DNA of 53,372 nucleotides from Sphingomonas sp. (GTDB lineage Bacteria > Pseudomonadota > Alphaproteobacteria > Sphingomonadales > Sphingomonadaceae): positions 1-53,372 of the forward strand of contig JAIELC010000016.1 of assembly GCA_019753375.1 (NCBI GenBank). The letters are read 5' to 3'. The notes beneath the pieces were generated by a model. That model was not told where the DNA came from and did no database searches. It saw nothing but the letters and a program-made list of their open reading frames with translations. Numbering within the stretch: position 1 is the first letter of the stretch; every line of letters begins with the position of its first letter. The translations under genes were made by a program, and so were the position numbers. This document shows, in pieces, positions 42,406 to 51,188 of the stretch.

Positions 42406-43401
42406 GTGGCCGTAGTCGTCACCGGTGCCGCAGGATTTATCGGCATGCACGTATCGCTTGCCCTCCTTGCGCGGGGTGAAGCGGTTATCGGTATCGACAA
42501 TATCAATGATTATTACGACCCGGCGTTAAAGCATGCCAGGCTTGCTGAAATCGATCGGCACGGCGGCGATTTCACTTTCCACCGTCTCGATTTTGCCGAT
42601 GACAATGCACTGATCAGCGTGATGGAGCATGCCGATTTCGACCGCGTCGTGCATCTCGGCGCACAGGCCGGGGTTCGTTATTCGATCGACAATCCAAAGG
42701 CCTATGTCCGGTCCAATCTGGTGGGCCATATCAACATGGTGGAGCTGGCCCGACAGAAGGGTGTGAAGCATTTCGTCTATGCGTCGTCCTCATCGGTATA
42801 TGGCGGCAACACGTCGCTGCCATTTCGTGTCGAGGACCGGGTGGATCACCCGATGTCGACCTATGCCGCCACCAAGCGCGCGGACGAATTGCTGAGCGAA
42901 GCAATCGCCAATGTTCACCGGCTGCCGCAGACCGGGCTGCGGTTCTTCACCGTCTATGGGCCGTGGGGTCGCCCCGACATGGCACCCTGGCTGTTCACCG
43001 ATGCGATATTGGCGGGACGCCCTATCCGAATATTCAACCATGGCCAGATGAGCCGCGATTTCACCTATATTGATGATATTGTTACAGGCGTGCTGGCAAC
43101 CCTTGACCGGCCGCCCGCAGATGATGGCAGCGCCAAGGCCGGAGGCAGCACCACGCCGCATGCGATCTATAACATCGGTAACAGCCGGGCCGAACCACTC
43201 GAGACGCTGATCGACCAATTTGAACAAGCCTGCGGCAAACCGGCGATCCGGCTTTATGAGCCAATGCAGACCGGCGACGTTCCAGCGACCTTTGCCGATG
43301 TCAGCGCGCTGCAACGCGATACCGGTTTTCATCCCGCAACGCCGATATCAGTCGGCGTACCGCGCTTTGTTGAATGGTTCCGGCAGTATAGCGGCCGGTG
43401 A
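42406..43401 (+). CDS. NAD-dependent epimerase/dehydratase, UDP-glucuronate 4-epimerase-like
   Basis: 331 residues of the extended short-chain dehydrogenase group. The NAD motif is TGAAGFIG at 6-13, the serine cluster is YASSSSVYGGN, and the catalytic pair is Y153 and K157 in STYAATKRADE. The sequence DNINDYYDPALKHARL and the FTVYGPWGRPDMAPWLF segment are typical of UDP-glucuronate 4-epimerases that make UDP-galacturonate for surface polysaccharide. The start is GTG 42406 with GGAG nine bases ahead. It follows the thiolase gene by 34 bases, without an obvious functional tie. Confidence 0.92.
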   Translation: MAVVVTGAAGFIGMHVSLALLARGEAVIGIDNINDYYDPALKHARLAEIDRHGGDFTFHRLDFADDNALISVMEHADFDRVVHLGAQAGVRYSIDNPKAYVRSNLVGHINMVELARQKGVKHFVYASSSSVYGGNTSLPFRVEDRVDHPMSTYAATKRADELLSEAIANVHRLPQTGLRFFTVYGPWGRPDMAPWLFTDAILAGRPIRIFNHGQMSRDFTYIDDIVTGVLATLDRPPADDGSAKAGGSTTPHAIYNIGNSRAEPLETLIDQFEQACGKPAIRLYEPMQTGDVPATFADVSALQRDTGFHPATPISVGVPRFVEWFRQYSGR

Positions 43402-43441
43402 CGGTCAGCCCCGCAAACATCAGATCCGCGGATGCGCTCGG

Positions 43442-43912
43442 TTATTGCTGCTCGAGCGCCAGCGTCAGATACCGGCTGAACGGGTCCTCTTCATAATCCG
43501 CAAAGGGCGGACACGCTGTAAAGCCATGGCGCGCATACAGCCGAAGCGCCGGTGCAAAGGCCGGCGCTGATCCCGTTTCCAGACTCAACCGCGTGTAATG
43601 GCGCACGCGCGCCTGCTCGATGATATGTCGCAGCATCGCCGTGCCCGCGCCGCGCCCTAACGCGCTGGGGTGGGTACGCATCGATTTGATCTCGCCGTGA
43701 TCGGGCGTCAGCTTTTTCAGCGCCCCGCACCCAACCAGCGCGTCCGCTTCCCAGATCGACCAAAAAGTGATGTCGGGCACCTGCAGCCGATCCACGTCCA
43801 TTGCGTGAACACTGCACGCCGGGCTGTGCGCGTGCATCCCCGACAAATGCAAGGCGATCAGATCACGGATCTGCTGGCCGGACAGGTCATCTTCGATAAT
43901 CCGAAACGCCAT
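43442..43912 (-). CDS. GNAT family N-acetyltransferase
   Basis: 156 residues. The acetyl-CoA motif A is HPSALGRGAGTAMLRHIIEQAR, with the classic RGxGxA core, and motif B follows as LSLETGSAPAFAPALRLYARHGF. The family is clear and close to the short PhnO/YafP-like enzymes that act on small molecules or antibiotics, but no substrate can be assigned. It ends just after the epimerase gene, converging with it, and its ATG lies 9 bases after the SH3 gene's stop. Confidence 0.9.
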   Translation of the reverse strand: MAFRIIEDDLSGQQIRDLIALHLSGMHAHSPACSVHAMDVDRLQVPDITFWSIWEADALVGCGALKKLTPDHGEIKSMRTHPSALGRGAGTAMLRHIIEQARVRHYTRLSLETGSAPAFAPALRLYARHGFTACPPFADYEEDPFSRYLTLALEQQ

Positions 43913-43921
43913 CGCTATTCC

Positions 43922-44413
43922 CTACGAGAATGTTTCCTCGGCAGCGACACCCCAAATTCGGCTCTTCTCCACAAATCCGGCCCGCCCGCGAACATCAAAC
44001 CAACACCATGTGCGGCTACATTTGCTCACCCTGCCAACAACCCCGGGAGCAGCGCGCCATTCTATCTCGCTATCAAAATTGGGCGCCGCAAGCAGGTCGA
44101 CCGCCGTTCCCGTGACAATCGCGGTACGATGCTCGCTCAGCAGATTTGCCTGCATCCACCCTTGCGTCCCATCCGGGTCTTCAACCTTTCGCCATTCCTT
44201 GTAGATATCGACGACTTTGATCGGGAGATCGGCGCGTTGGTACAACCAACTTGCCGGATAGTTACGACCCGGGCCCGTCCGCATCCGCGCCTTGCTGGCG
44301 GCAATCGATGCAAAATACGGCAGCTTACGCTTCTGCGCCGCTGCCGGATTCAGGTCGAAAATTACCACCGCAAACAGGACAACCAACGGCAATAGCCGAA
44401 CCAGGAATCGCAT
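43922..44413 (-). CDS. Secreted SH3-domain protein
   Basis: 163 residues. The N-terminal segment (LVRLLPLVVLFAVVIFDLNPAAA) is a signal peptide. Two bacterial SH3-type repeats follow: ASKARMRTGPGRNYPASWLYQRADLPIKVV with WRKVEDPDGTQGWMQANLL, then a less regular second one ending WCWFDVRGRAGFVEKSRIWG. Such modules bind cell-wall or surface ligands in the periplasm. This arrangement is found in the DUF1058/SH3_4 family. It is divergent from the dehydrogenase gene and upstream of the GNAT gene, with which it may share a transcript. Confidence 0.88.
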   Translation of the reverse strand: MRFLVRLLPLVVLFAVVIFDLNPAAAQKRKLPYFASIAASKARMRTGPGRNYPASWLYQRADLPIKVVDIYKEWRKVEDPDGTQGWMQANLLSEHRTAIVTGTAVDLLAAPNFDSEIEWRAAPGVVGRVSKCSRTWCWFDVRGRAGFVEKSRIWGVAAEETFS

Positions 44414-44511
44414 TCTTCTAACCCTCGCACGTCATTCTTTCGTGTATCGCGAAGCGGTGGCTGGCTTCAACTACCGTTGACGCCGCGATTGAGACCCGCC
44501 AATCCTGATCT

Positions 44512-45522
44512 ATGCCAGAGTTGAGACGCGCCTTGCCCAAGTTATCAAATCCCAAGGTCGTGGTTACGCGCGAGCTGACTGATGCGGTGATGCATCGGAT
44601 GGCCGAATTGTTCGATGCGTCGTTGAATCACCGCGATCAATCGATGACCCGCGCTGAGCTGGAAACCGCGGTGGCCGATTGCGACGTGCTTGTCCCGACA
44701 GTCACGGACACGATCGACGCTAGCTTGATCGAAAAAGCAGGCAGCCGGCTGAAACTGATCGCCAATTTCGGCGCTGGCGTGAACCATATTGACCTGAAGG
44801 CGGCCCGCGCGCGGGGAATTATTGTCACCAACACCCCCGGGGTTCTGACCGAAGACACCGCCGATATGACCATGGCGTTGATCCTGTCGGTGCCGCGCCG
44901 CTTGGCAGAGGGCGAAAAGCTCGTTCGGTCCGGGCAGTGGAAGGGCTGGAGCCCGGGCGGCATGCTTGGCCACCGAATTGGCGGCAAGGCGCTGGGGATC
45001 ATTGGTATGGGCCGGATTGGCCAAGCCGTCGCGCAACGCGCCCGCGCCTTTGGTTTATCGATCCATTATCACAATCGCCACCGCTTGCCGGCGGTGCTGG
45101 AGGCGCAGCTTGCCGCCACCTGGCACGAAAATCTCGATGAAATGCTCGCGCAGATCGATATCGTGACAATTCACACGCCGCGCAACGCCGACAGCGAGAA
45201 ACTAATTGATCGCCGCCGGATCGCGCTGATGCGGCCCCATGTCTATCTGATCAACGCGTCGCGCGGCGGCATCGTTGATGAAGAAGCGCTGGTGGAAGCG
45301 CTCGAGGCCGGAAAACTGGCCGGCGCCGGGCTCGATGTCTGGACATTCGAACCCGTCATTGATCCGCGCTTGCTGGCATTGCCCAACGTGGTGATGACCC
45401 CGCATATGGGGTCCGCCACCTATGAAGGCCGCGCTGCCACGGGGGAGCGTGTGATCACCAATATTCGCATGTGGGCCGACGGTCACCGCCCTCCCGATCA
45501 GGTGCTGGAAGGCTGGATCTAG
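44512..45522 (+). CDS. D-isomer specific 2-hydroxyacid dehydrogenase (glyoxylate/hydroxypyruvate reductase-like)
   Basis: 336 residues. The NAD(P)-binding GxGxxG is GMGRIG at 165-170. The catalytic triad is R251 (NASRGGIVDE), E280 (WTFEPVIDP) and H298 (TPHMGSAT). The NFGAGVNHIDLKAARARGI region is typical of the glyoxylate reductase branch. It reduces 2-keto acids such as glyoxylate or hydroxypyruvate. The first dozen residues are not conserved, so a later start is possible, but ATG 44512 is the only good candidate. An inverted-repeat element begins one base after the stop. Confidence 0.93.
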   Translation: MPELRRALPKLSNPKVVVTRELTDAVMHRMAELFDASLNHRDQSMTRAELETAVADCDVLVPTVTDTIDASLIEKAGSRLKLIANFGAGVNHIDLKAARARGIIVTNTPGVLTEDTADMTMALILSVPRRLAEGEKLVRSGQWKGWSPGGMLGHRIGGKALGIIGMGRIGQAVAQRARAFGLSIHYHNRHRLPAVLEAQLAATWHENLDEMLAQIDIVTIHTPRNADSEKLIDRRRIALMRPHVYLINASRGGIVDEEALVEALEAGKLAGAGLDVWTFEPVIDPRLLALPNVVMTPHMGSATYEGRAATGERVITNIRMWADGHRPPDQVLEGWI

Positions 45523-45568
45523 CCTGGAGCGCGTTCGGTTTTGATTGAATCAAGGCCGGCGCTCCAGG
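45523..45568. repeat. Inverted-repeat element following the hydroxyacid dehydrogenase gene
   Basis: CCTGGAGCGC (45523-45532) and GCGCTCCAGG (45559-45568) are perfect ten-base complements, and inside them TTGATT/AATCAA makes a second short stem. It begins directly after the stop codon. I take it for a dispersed intergenic element or a transcript-end hairpin; similar GAGCGCGTTCGG-type sequences are, as I recall, common between sphingomonad genes. Confidence 0.6.
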
Positions 45569-45658
45569 TCGTTGATTTGCCGCGTTTTCCGGGTCGTCAG
45601 CTGTGTCCACCAGACTTAAAAACGCTCTGAAGCATCGTGCCGTAATTTTGGATCACCT

Positions 45659-45735
45659 GTCATTGCGAGCGCAGCGACGCAATCCAGACGATTGTCAAGC
45701 GGCACGATGGATTGCGTCGCTGCGCTCGCAATGAC
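45659..45735. repeat. Long perfect inverted repeat (REP/BIME-like)
   Basis: Two 27-base arms (45659-45685 and 45709-45735) are exact reverse complements around a 23-base spacer; the arms begin GTCATTGCGAGCGCAGCGAC. An outer pair AGCATCGTGC (45631-45640) and GCACGATGCT (45750-45759) encloses it, and CGGCACGATGG recurs in the spacer. It lies between the dehydrogenase and acylase genes, which converge, and could form a very stable hairpin in either transcript. No transposase is nearby, so it resembles a REP-type or miniature element. Confidence 0.8.
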
Positions 45736-45774
45736 GATTCATATTTCAAGCACGATGCTCTAGGCGCGTCCGCA

Positions 45775-48066
45775 CTATTCGCTGATCCGGCTGGTCATTG
45801 CCCCATCTGCGGCAATCTCGGCAGATGTGAAGGGCAATCGGTGCCATTTCTTGGCGGAAAATGCGCGGGTTTGATCGGCAAAATAGGGAGATGCCGGGTC
45901 GGTCGATTGTGAATAGCTCAGCAACGCATCGGCAACCGGCCCTTTGTCATCGAACGTTACGACCTGAATGTAACTGGTACCGTGGAACGGCACGATTCCT
46001 CCCTGCGCTTTTGCCGATTGCTGCACGTTCAAGATGCCCAATTGCCCGCTGCCGCCATGAATCGGCACATGGTCGGCGCCGCGGACCGCAAACTGAACAC
46101 GGCTCCACGGCGCGTCGATCGCAATGCCCTCTTTCCCCAGCCGATCCACCGCAGACCTGAGCGCCGCGACAATTTTTCCAGCCGCCTCGCCATCGGTCCT
46201 GAGATCACGAGGCGTGTGGACAGGGTCGGCAGGATCGAAGGGCGTCGCCCAACTGGCGGCTGAAGGCTTCAATGCCTCGAAGAACGCCATGAACAGATAT
46301 GCGCCGCGGCTATCCAGATCATAGCGACGGTCCCATTTCTGCAACACCTGGCACGGATCGGCCAGGTCGGGTTGATCCTTGCAGACACGCAACAAAGGGT
46401 CGACCATCAGATCCGCAGCCAAACTCCTGTTGGCGAATGCCATTGCTTCAGCAATCTTCTGGGTAATTTTTGTACCCCCCAACCCATCGGATCCATTCAG
46501 TCGACGGGCAATTTCAACGAGGCCTGACCGCGTACGGAGCGACCGCTCGGTTCCCCATAACCCAAGAATTGGCGATAATTGCCGGTACGGGGCGGCGGCA
46601 TTGCTCAACCAATAATTGTCATTGCTGTTGGCGACGTAGTCGCGCCGTTCCCATATCGCTTGTTCGCTGGCCGGCATCAGGCCGGGCGCAGCGGTGCCCG
46701 GGCTTGAGTCCCACCCGCAGGCAGATCGACTGCCATCGAGCAGGATCAGCCGGCTGGCCAGCGTTGCCGACAAGGGCGTCGCGCAGTCCACTGCCTTTTT
46801 GGCCGACACGTTCGGGACCGCCGTAACATCGGCATGTAAGACCGCGCCAGTTCGGTCTGTCGCGATTGTGTTAACCCACGGAATGCCAAGCGACCGGGAC
46901 ACGGCATGCTTGATATCCGCAACACTGCGCGCCTGATCGATTGCAATCCAGGTATCGAGTGATCGTTGATTGTCACGATTGGCATCGGCAAGCGCAAAGG
47001 CCTTGCCCCTCGTCCATACAAAGCCGGCCAAAGGATTGAACACCACTGGTCCATAACGCGTTTTGTAGAGCGTACGAACCACGGGTGCTGCGCCATCGGG
47101 CATCGGGACGCTGACGCTTATTTTGCCCATTTTTTCCGATTTGCCATCGATCAGATAGGCCGTCGCATCAGCGGGATCGAGTTTCAGTTCAAAGATCGTG
47201 AAATGGCGCGCCGCCGTAACAGTATGCGTCCAGGCGACATCCTTGTTGAAGCCCAATGTTACGGTCGGCGCTCCGGCAATCGACACCCCCATGACGTCCA
47301 GGACGCCAGGAATCGTCAAATGCATTTCGTAGAATCGCGATGGCCCATTCCAGGGAAAATGAGGATTGCCGACGAGCACACCCCGTCCATTTTCGGTCAG
47401 TTCGCTCCCAAAGGCCCATCCATTGCTCCCAAAACCGATGTCGCGGGGTTCAAGCGGATCGATCTTTGGAAGGCTGGGGCTGGCTGACGATGCTGCGGCT
47501 GGTGGCGCTGCGGCGACCACCATGGGGGCCAGCGCGAGCGAGCTTGCAAGCAGCATCTGCTTTTCAGACAGCCGCAGCAGATCATCGCGCGCGATTGGGC
47601 GGACCCATGGCTTACCCCGACATTCAGCCGGGACGCCCATCGGCCCAAGATCTCGCAGGAGGCGATTATAGCCGGCGACATAGCCCGTCATCAGCGCGCG
47701 CGCCGCCGCTGACTGTTTCAGATAGCCTTTGCGCAATGCCGGGAGATCGATGACCGACCGAAAGAACACGTCCGACGACAGATTGTCGATCTTGTCAAAG
47801 CCCAGCGTCGCGACATTTTTTGGCCCGAAGAACCTGGACCGATCACCGGCAATCGTCGCATATTCCTCGGCAAGCATGCACAGATTGTCCTGCGCATATG
47901 CATAGCCGACGCCGTAACCAATGCCGGACCAGTTGCCGGCACGGATATGCGGAATGCCGTAAGATGTCCGAGTAATCGAAACGGCAAATTTCGGGCCTTT
48001 GGCAAGAGCGGGGATACTCGTTGTCGCCGCCAGCGCCGCCACTGCGCCGCAAACCCAATGCCGCAT
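45775..48066 (-). CDS. Penicillin acylase family protein, probable acyl-homoserine-lactone or N-acyl amidase
   Basis: 763 residues of the N-terminal-nucleophile hydrolase family. A signal peptide (CGAVAALAATTSIPALA) sends it to the periplasm. The alpha chain contains RTSYGIPHIRA and GYGVGYAYAQDN. The beta chain would begin at the serine of GFGSNGWAFG after self-cleavage, followed by NPHFPWNGPSRFYEMH. Acylases with this SNGWA pattern include PvdQ- and aculeacin-type enzymes that deacylate N-acyl homoserine lactones or lipopeptides, so quorum-signal breakdown is possible. The start MRHW is chosen because GGGAG stands seven bases ahead. Confidence 0.9.
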   Translation of the reverse strand: MRHWVCGAVAALAATTSIPALAKGPKFAVSITRTSYGIPHIRAGNWSGIGYGVGYAYAQDNLCMLAEEYATIAGDRSRFFGPKNVATLGFDKIDNLSSDVFFRSVIDLPALRKGYLKQSAAARALMTGYVAGYNRLLRDLGPMGVPAECRGKPWVRPIARDDLLRLSEKQMLLASSLALAPMVVAAAPPAAASSASPSLPKIDPLEPRDIGFGSNGWAFGSELTENGRGVLVGNPHFPWNGPSRFYEMHLTIPGVLDVMGVSIAGAPTVTLGFNKDVAWTHTVTAARHFTIFELKLDPADATAYLIDGKSEKMGKISVSVPMPDGAAPVVRTLYKTRYGPVVFNPLAGFVWTRGKAFALADANRDNQRSLDTWIAIDQARSVADIKHAVSRSLGIPWVNTIATDRTGAVLHADVTAVPNVSAKKAVDCATPLSATLASRLILLDGSRSACGWDSSPGTAAPGLMPASEQAIWERRDYVANSNDNYWLSNAAAPYRQLSPILGLWGTERSLRTRSGLVEIARRLNGSDGLGGTKITQKIAEAMAFANRSLAADLMVDPLLRVCKDQPDLADPCQVLQKWDRRYDLDSRGAYLFMAFFEALKPSAASWATPFDPADPVHTPRDLRTDGEAAGKIVAALRSAVDRLGKEGIAIDAPWSRVQFAVRGADHVPIHGGSGQLGILNVQQSAKAQGGIVPFHGTSYIQVVTFDDKGPVADALLSYSQSTDPASPYFADQTRAFSAKKWHRLPFTSAEIAADGAMTSRISE

Positions 48067-48155
48067 CCCCATTCTCCCGGTCGCCTTATTTTGACCGGAG
48101 GGTAGGCACAAACCGGACGATGAGCAATGCGCCTGCGGACGGGGTTACAGCCGCT

Positions 48156-48488
48156 TTACAGCCCCAGCGTCATCGCGCGGACCATGCCACTGGAAATTGG
48201 GGCATCGAAGCGACAGCCAATTTCACCATCCTTGGCCCAGACAACCGTCGCCGAGATCGGCGTACCGCCCTGGAAGCGCAACCAGACGCGGTCGTCCTCG
48301 CGCTTAAAGGGAGCGCAAACCAACTTGCAGCCATAAATGGACAAATCCTGCAATGCCGCTTCGATCGGATTTGCGCGCGGGCGACGCACGGTCGCTGACT
48401 GGACAAAAACAGGATTTCGTGACGCCCGGCGCTGTTCAACCAGCGCTGGTTCCGGCGTGCGATATTGCGAAGACGTCCGGATTCCCAA
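48156..48488 (-). CDS. PilZ-domain protein
   Basis: About 110 residues. The c-di-GMP binding arm appears as EQRRASRNPVFVQS, with R-R-x-x-R instead of the strict RxxxR, followed by the strand LQDLSIYGCKLVC, where the D/NxSxxG motif (DLSIYG) is present. The remaining strands fit the PilZ barrel, ending WAKDGEIGCRFDAPI. The start is uncertain: TTG 48488 has GGGAGGGG immediately ahead, while GTG 48515 would add nine residues. PilZ proteins bind c-di-GMP, linking this gene conceptually, though not physically, to the EAL phosphodiesterase at 27767. Confidence 0.82.
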   Translation of the reverse strand: MGIRTSSQYRTPEPALVEQRRASRNPVFVQSATVRRPRANPIEAALQDLSIYGCKLVCAPFKREDDRVWLRFQGGTPISATVVWAKDGEIGCRFDAPISSGMVRAMTLGL

Positions 48489-48576
48489 GGGCCCCTCCCA
48501 ATGGCAGGCCCTCACCTTCGCGCCACAACGGTGAAAAAATGGTTAACATCAGCAAAAAGCGTGCTTTTTTATGTCG

Positions 48577-49980
48577 TCAGTCGCCGGTCAGGATGCGATC
48601 CACCAATTGCCTTACCGTCGGCACGAACCCATTCGAATAAAACGGGTCCTTTTTGAAGTTGTAGGCACCGTGCCCGGCAAACATCAGATTTTGATCCGTA
48701 TCGCCACCATGCGCGATATCCTGGAGCGTCTTTTGAATACAGAAACTGCGCGGATCGGCGAGACGACCCGTGGAGTTGGTTTCACTGTCCATCCACGAGG
48801 AAAAGGCACATTGGCTCAGGCAGCCCATGCAATCAGACTGATCCTTGCGGATCGTTGCCTTATCGTCGCTGGTAACAAACACCAGCGTGTTGTCGGGCGT
48901 TTTCAGCGCCTCGGTAAACCCGTCGCCAAACCATTGGCGTGCCCGCAAGAGATCGTTCCGCGTAACCCAGAAATTCTTGCCCTTCACCCCGACGTCGAGC
49001 TGAAAAATATGGTCGCCGGCCGCTTGCGTTGAAAAAGGAATCTGGCGCTCGGATCGCGCCTCCAAATGCCGCAGGAAAGGATTACGCACCGCGCTTGAAT
49101 AGAAGCCGGTGGGCGAAAAACGGTGCAGCAGCACCTCCCCTTCCTCTATCCTGGTCAGCTGGTCCTTCCAGCTATCCGGGATCGGGCTTTCGCGCGTCAA
49201 CAGCGGACGGGTCCCAAACTGAAAAGCGATGCTTCCCAATTCGGGGTTATCGATCCAGTTGTTCCAGTCGCGCAGATACCAAACCCCGCCGGCCATCACG
49301 ATCGGCACCTCGTCAGAAATACCGCCTTCGCGCATCGTTTCGCGCAATGCCTTGACCCGTGGATAGGGATCCTCCGGCACGCGAGGATCTTCGGCATTGG
49401 ACAGACCATTATGTCCACCGGCCAGCCAGGGATCTTCGTAGACAACCGCAGCCAACCATTCGGACGCTTTGGAATAAGCCCGCTTCCACAGCGCCCGGAA
49501 CGCGCGTGCAGAACTGATGATCGGCAGATAGTTCACGTTGTAGGACGCCGCGATCTCGCTGAGCTTGTACGGCATGCCTGCACCGCAGGTGACGCCGGCC
49601 ACCATCCCGCGCGTGCGCTCCAGCACCCCGTTCAGCACGCGCTGGGCGCCGCCCATTTCCCAAAGCACGTTGATATTGATCGCGCCCTTGCCACCAGCAA
49701 TATCAAAAGCACGGCGAACTTGCTGCACCGCACCCTCGATCGCGAACTCGATCAACTCTTCGTGCCGTTCGCGACGGGTTAGTGACCGATAGATTTGCGG
49801 GATAATCTTGCCATCGGCATCGTAGCTGTCGGCATTGACCGCCGACACCGTACCAATGCCGCCAGCGGCAGCCCAGGCACCTGCCGATGCGTGGTTGGTT
49901 GCTGCCACGCCCTTGCCACCCTCGACCAGCGGCCAGACTTCGCGGCCATTGTAGACGATTGGCTTCAGGCCCTTGAACAC
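48577..49980 (-). CDS. Nitronate monooxygenase-like FMN protein with a C-terminal cysteine cluster
   Basis: 467 residues, against about 310-370 for ordinary nitronate monooxygenases. The TIM-barrel flavoprotein part includes the glycine-rich GGKGVAATNHASAGAWAAAGG, GVTCGAGMPYK and VPIVMAGGVWYLRDWNNW. Beyond it about 100 residues carry four cysteines, C384, C387, C391 (DCMGCLSQCAF) and C414 (RSFCIQ), in the order CX2CX3CX22C, which suggests a metal or iron-sulfur site. The start is placed at GTG 49980 because GAGGAG lies seven bases ahead; an in-frame ATG at 50010 is the alternative. The substrate is unknown; an enoyl- or nitroalkane-type oxidoreductase is likely. Confidence 0.83.
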   Translation of the reverse strand: MFKGLKPIVYNGREVWPLVEGGKGVAATNHASAGAWAAAGGIGTVSAVNADSYDADGKIIPQIYRSLTRRERHEELIEFAIEGAVQQVRRAFDIAGGKGAININVLWEMGGAQRVLNGVLERTRGMVAGVTCGAGMPYKLSEIAASYNVNYLPIISSARAFRALWKRAYSKASEWLAAVVYEDPWLAGGHNGLSNAEDPRVPEDPYPRVKALRETMREGGISDEVPIVMAGGVWYLRDWNNWIDNPELGSIAFQFGTRPLLTRESPIPDSWKDQLTRIEEGEVLLHRFSPTGFYSSAVRNPFLRHLEARSERQIPFSTQAAGDHIFQLDVGVKGKNFWVTRNDLLRARQWFGDGFTEALKTPDNTLVFVTSDDKATIRKDQSDCMGCLSQCAFSSWMDSETNSTGRLADPRSFCIQKTLQDIAHGGDTDQNLMFAGHGAYNFKKDPFYSNGFVPTVRQLVDRILTGD

Positions 49981-50045
49981 GTGCACGCTCCTCAAACTAT
50001 CCCCGCCCATATAACGGCTAAATTATGGCATGCGAGCCTTAAGAC

Positions 50046-51188
50046 TTAACGTAATGATGCGGTAAATACGTCCTCTTGGCCCAAGGCATTGCCATAGAGG
50101 CGTGCATAAGCGTGCACCATCGTCGATTCATCGTATAATGCCAATGCCTTGGATCGATTGGCTGCCCCAACGCTTCGGCGCAGATCAGCATTAACGGCGA
50201 GCGCCTCAATTGCGTTCCGAAGCTCCACTTCACCCCCATAGAGAGGAATAAACGGCCTGTTCGAGTGGTCGACCATATCCGCAAGATCACCCACAGATGG
50301 CGCCACAACGGGGAGTCCCGCTGCCATTGCTTCAACCACCGATATCGGAAACTGCTCGCTTTTCGACGACAGTGCAAAGATGTCGAACAGTCCAACGTAG
50401 CGATGTGGATCCGGCAAAAAGCCTGGAAGATGGACCCGATCGCGCATGCCCATCGCCGTGGCGGCCGCCTCGATTGCGGCCTTTTCTGGGCCATCCCCGA
50501 CAATGACCAACTGGATACGCGCCGAAACGCCACCGACAGCGCGAACCAGTTTCGGCAAATCCTTTATGTCGCGAAGTCCGGCCATCGTTCCGATCACCAG
50601 GTCCCCAGGCTTTTTGCGAAACCCAGGGATTGCGCGCTCTTGCGGACGCGCTTGGTAATTTATCAGCGGTATGCCGTTAACGATCCGGTGCACCCGATCA
50701 GACGGTTGGTGCCAGGCCCGCCGCGCTATTTTCTCCAGCGATTGCGACGGGACCACGAGCGCGTGGGCCGCAGGGAGCGCAATGCGGCGATACATGTTGC
50801 GTTCGAACTTCAGTCCACCGGCTTCATCGCTGTTGAAGCCGTCCTCGTGATGGATGATCCGTGGCATCCCCTTGCTGAAAACGCGCCGCGCCATCACGCC
50901 GTCGATGGCGCCCCAATTATAGCTTAGCACCAGATCAAAACGCCGCATGTACCGTGCCAGTGCTTCGTAGCGTGCAACCGATGGCTTACCGGTCAGCGAT
51001 GGCGGGTCCTGCGCGATCTCGTAGCGAACCGATTTAGAGATGGCGTCGCGCGCACCGATCTGATCGGTAACGCCAGACACGATTGTATGGCGCGCCGCGT
51101 CGCCGAACAGGTTCATCAGCCGGACCGCGCGCGCCTCTTTGCCGCCCAAATTGAAACTGGAGTGAAGATGTAAGATGTGGACCGACAT
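50046..51188 (-). CDS. GT4 family glycosyltransferase
   Basis: 380 residues with a GT-B fold. The N-terminal domain opens HILHLHSSFNLGGKEARAVRLM, with the early GGKE loop. The C-terminal domain has the donor-binding SEQFPISVVEAMAAGLPVVAPSVG, whose E-x7-E pattern is typical of retaining GT4 enzymes. It transfers a sugar from a nucleotide donor to a glycan or lipid, with no membrane segment. Its ATG shares one base with the stop of the alpha/beta hydrolase gene, so both belong to one transcript. Acceptor and donor are unknown. Confidence 0.92.
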   Translation of the reverse strand: MSVHILHLHSSFNLGGKEARAVRLMNLFGDAARHTIVSGVTDQIGARDAISKSVRYEIAQDPPSLTGKPSVARYEALARYMRRFDLVLSYNWGAIDGVMARRVFSKGMPRIIHHEDGFNSDEAGGLKFERNMYRRIALPAAHALVVPSQSLEKIARRAWHQPSDRVHRIVNGIPLINYQARPQERAIPGFRKKPGDLVIGTMAGLRDIKDLPKLVRAVGGVSARIQLVIVGDGPEKAAIEAAATAMGMRDRVHLPGFLPDPHRYVGLFDIFALSSKSEQFPISVVEAMAAGLPVVAPSVGDLADMVDHSNRPFIPLYGGEVELRNAIEALAVNADLRRSVGAANRSKALALYDESTMVHAYARLYGNALGQEDVFTASLR

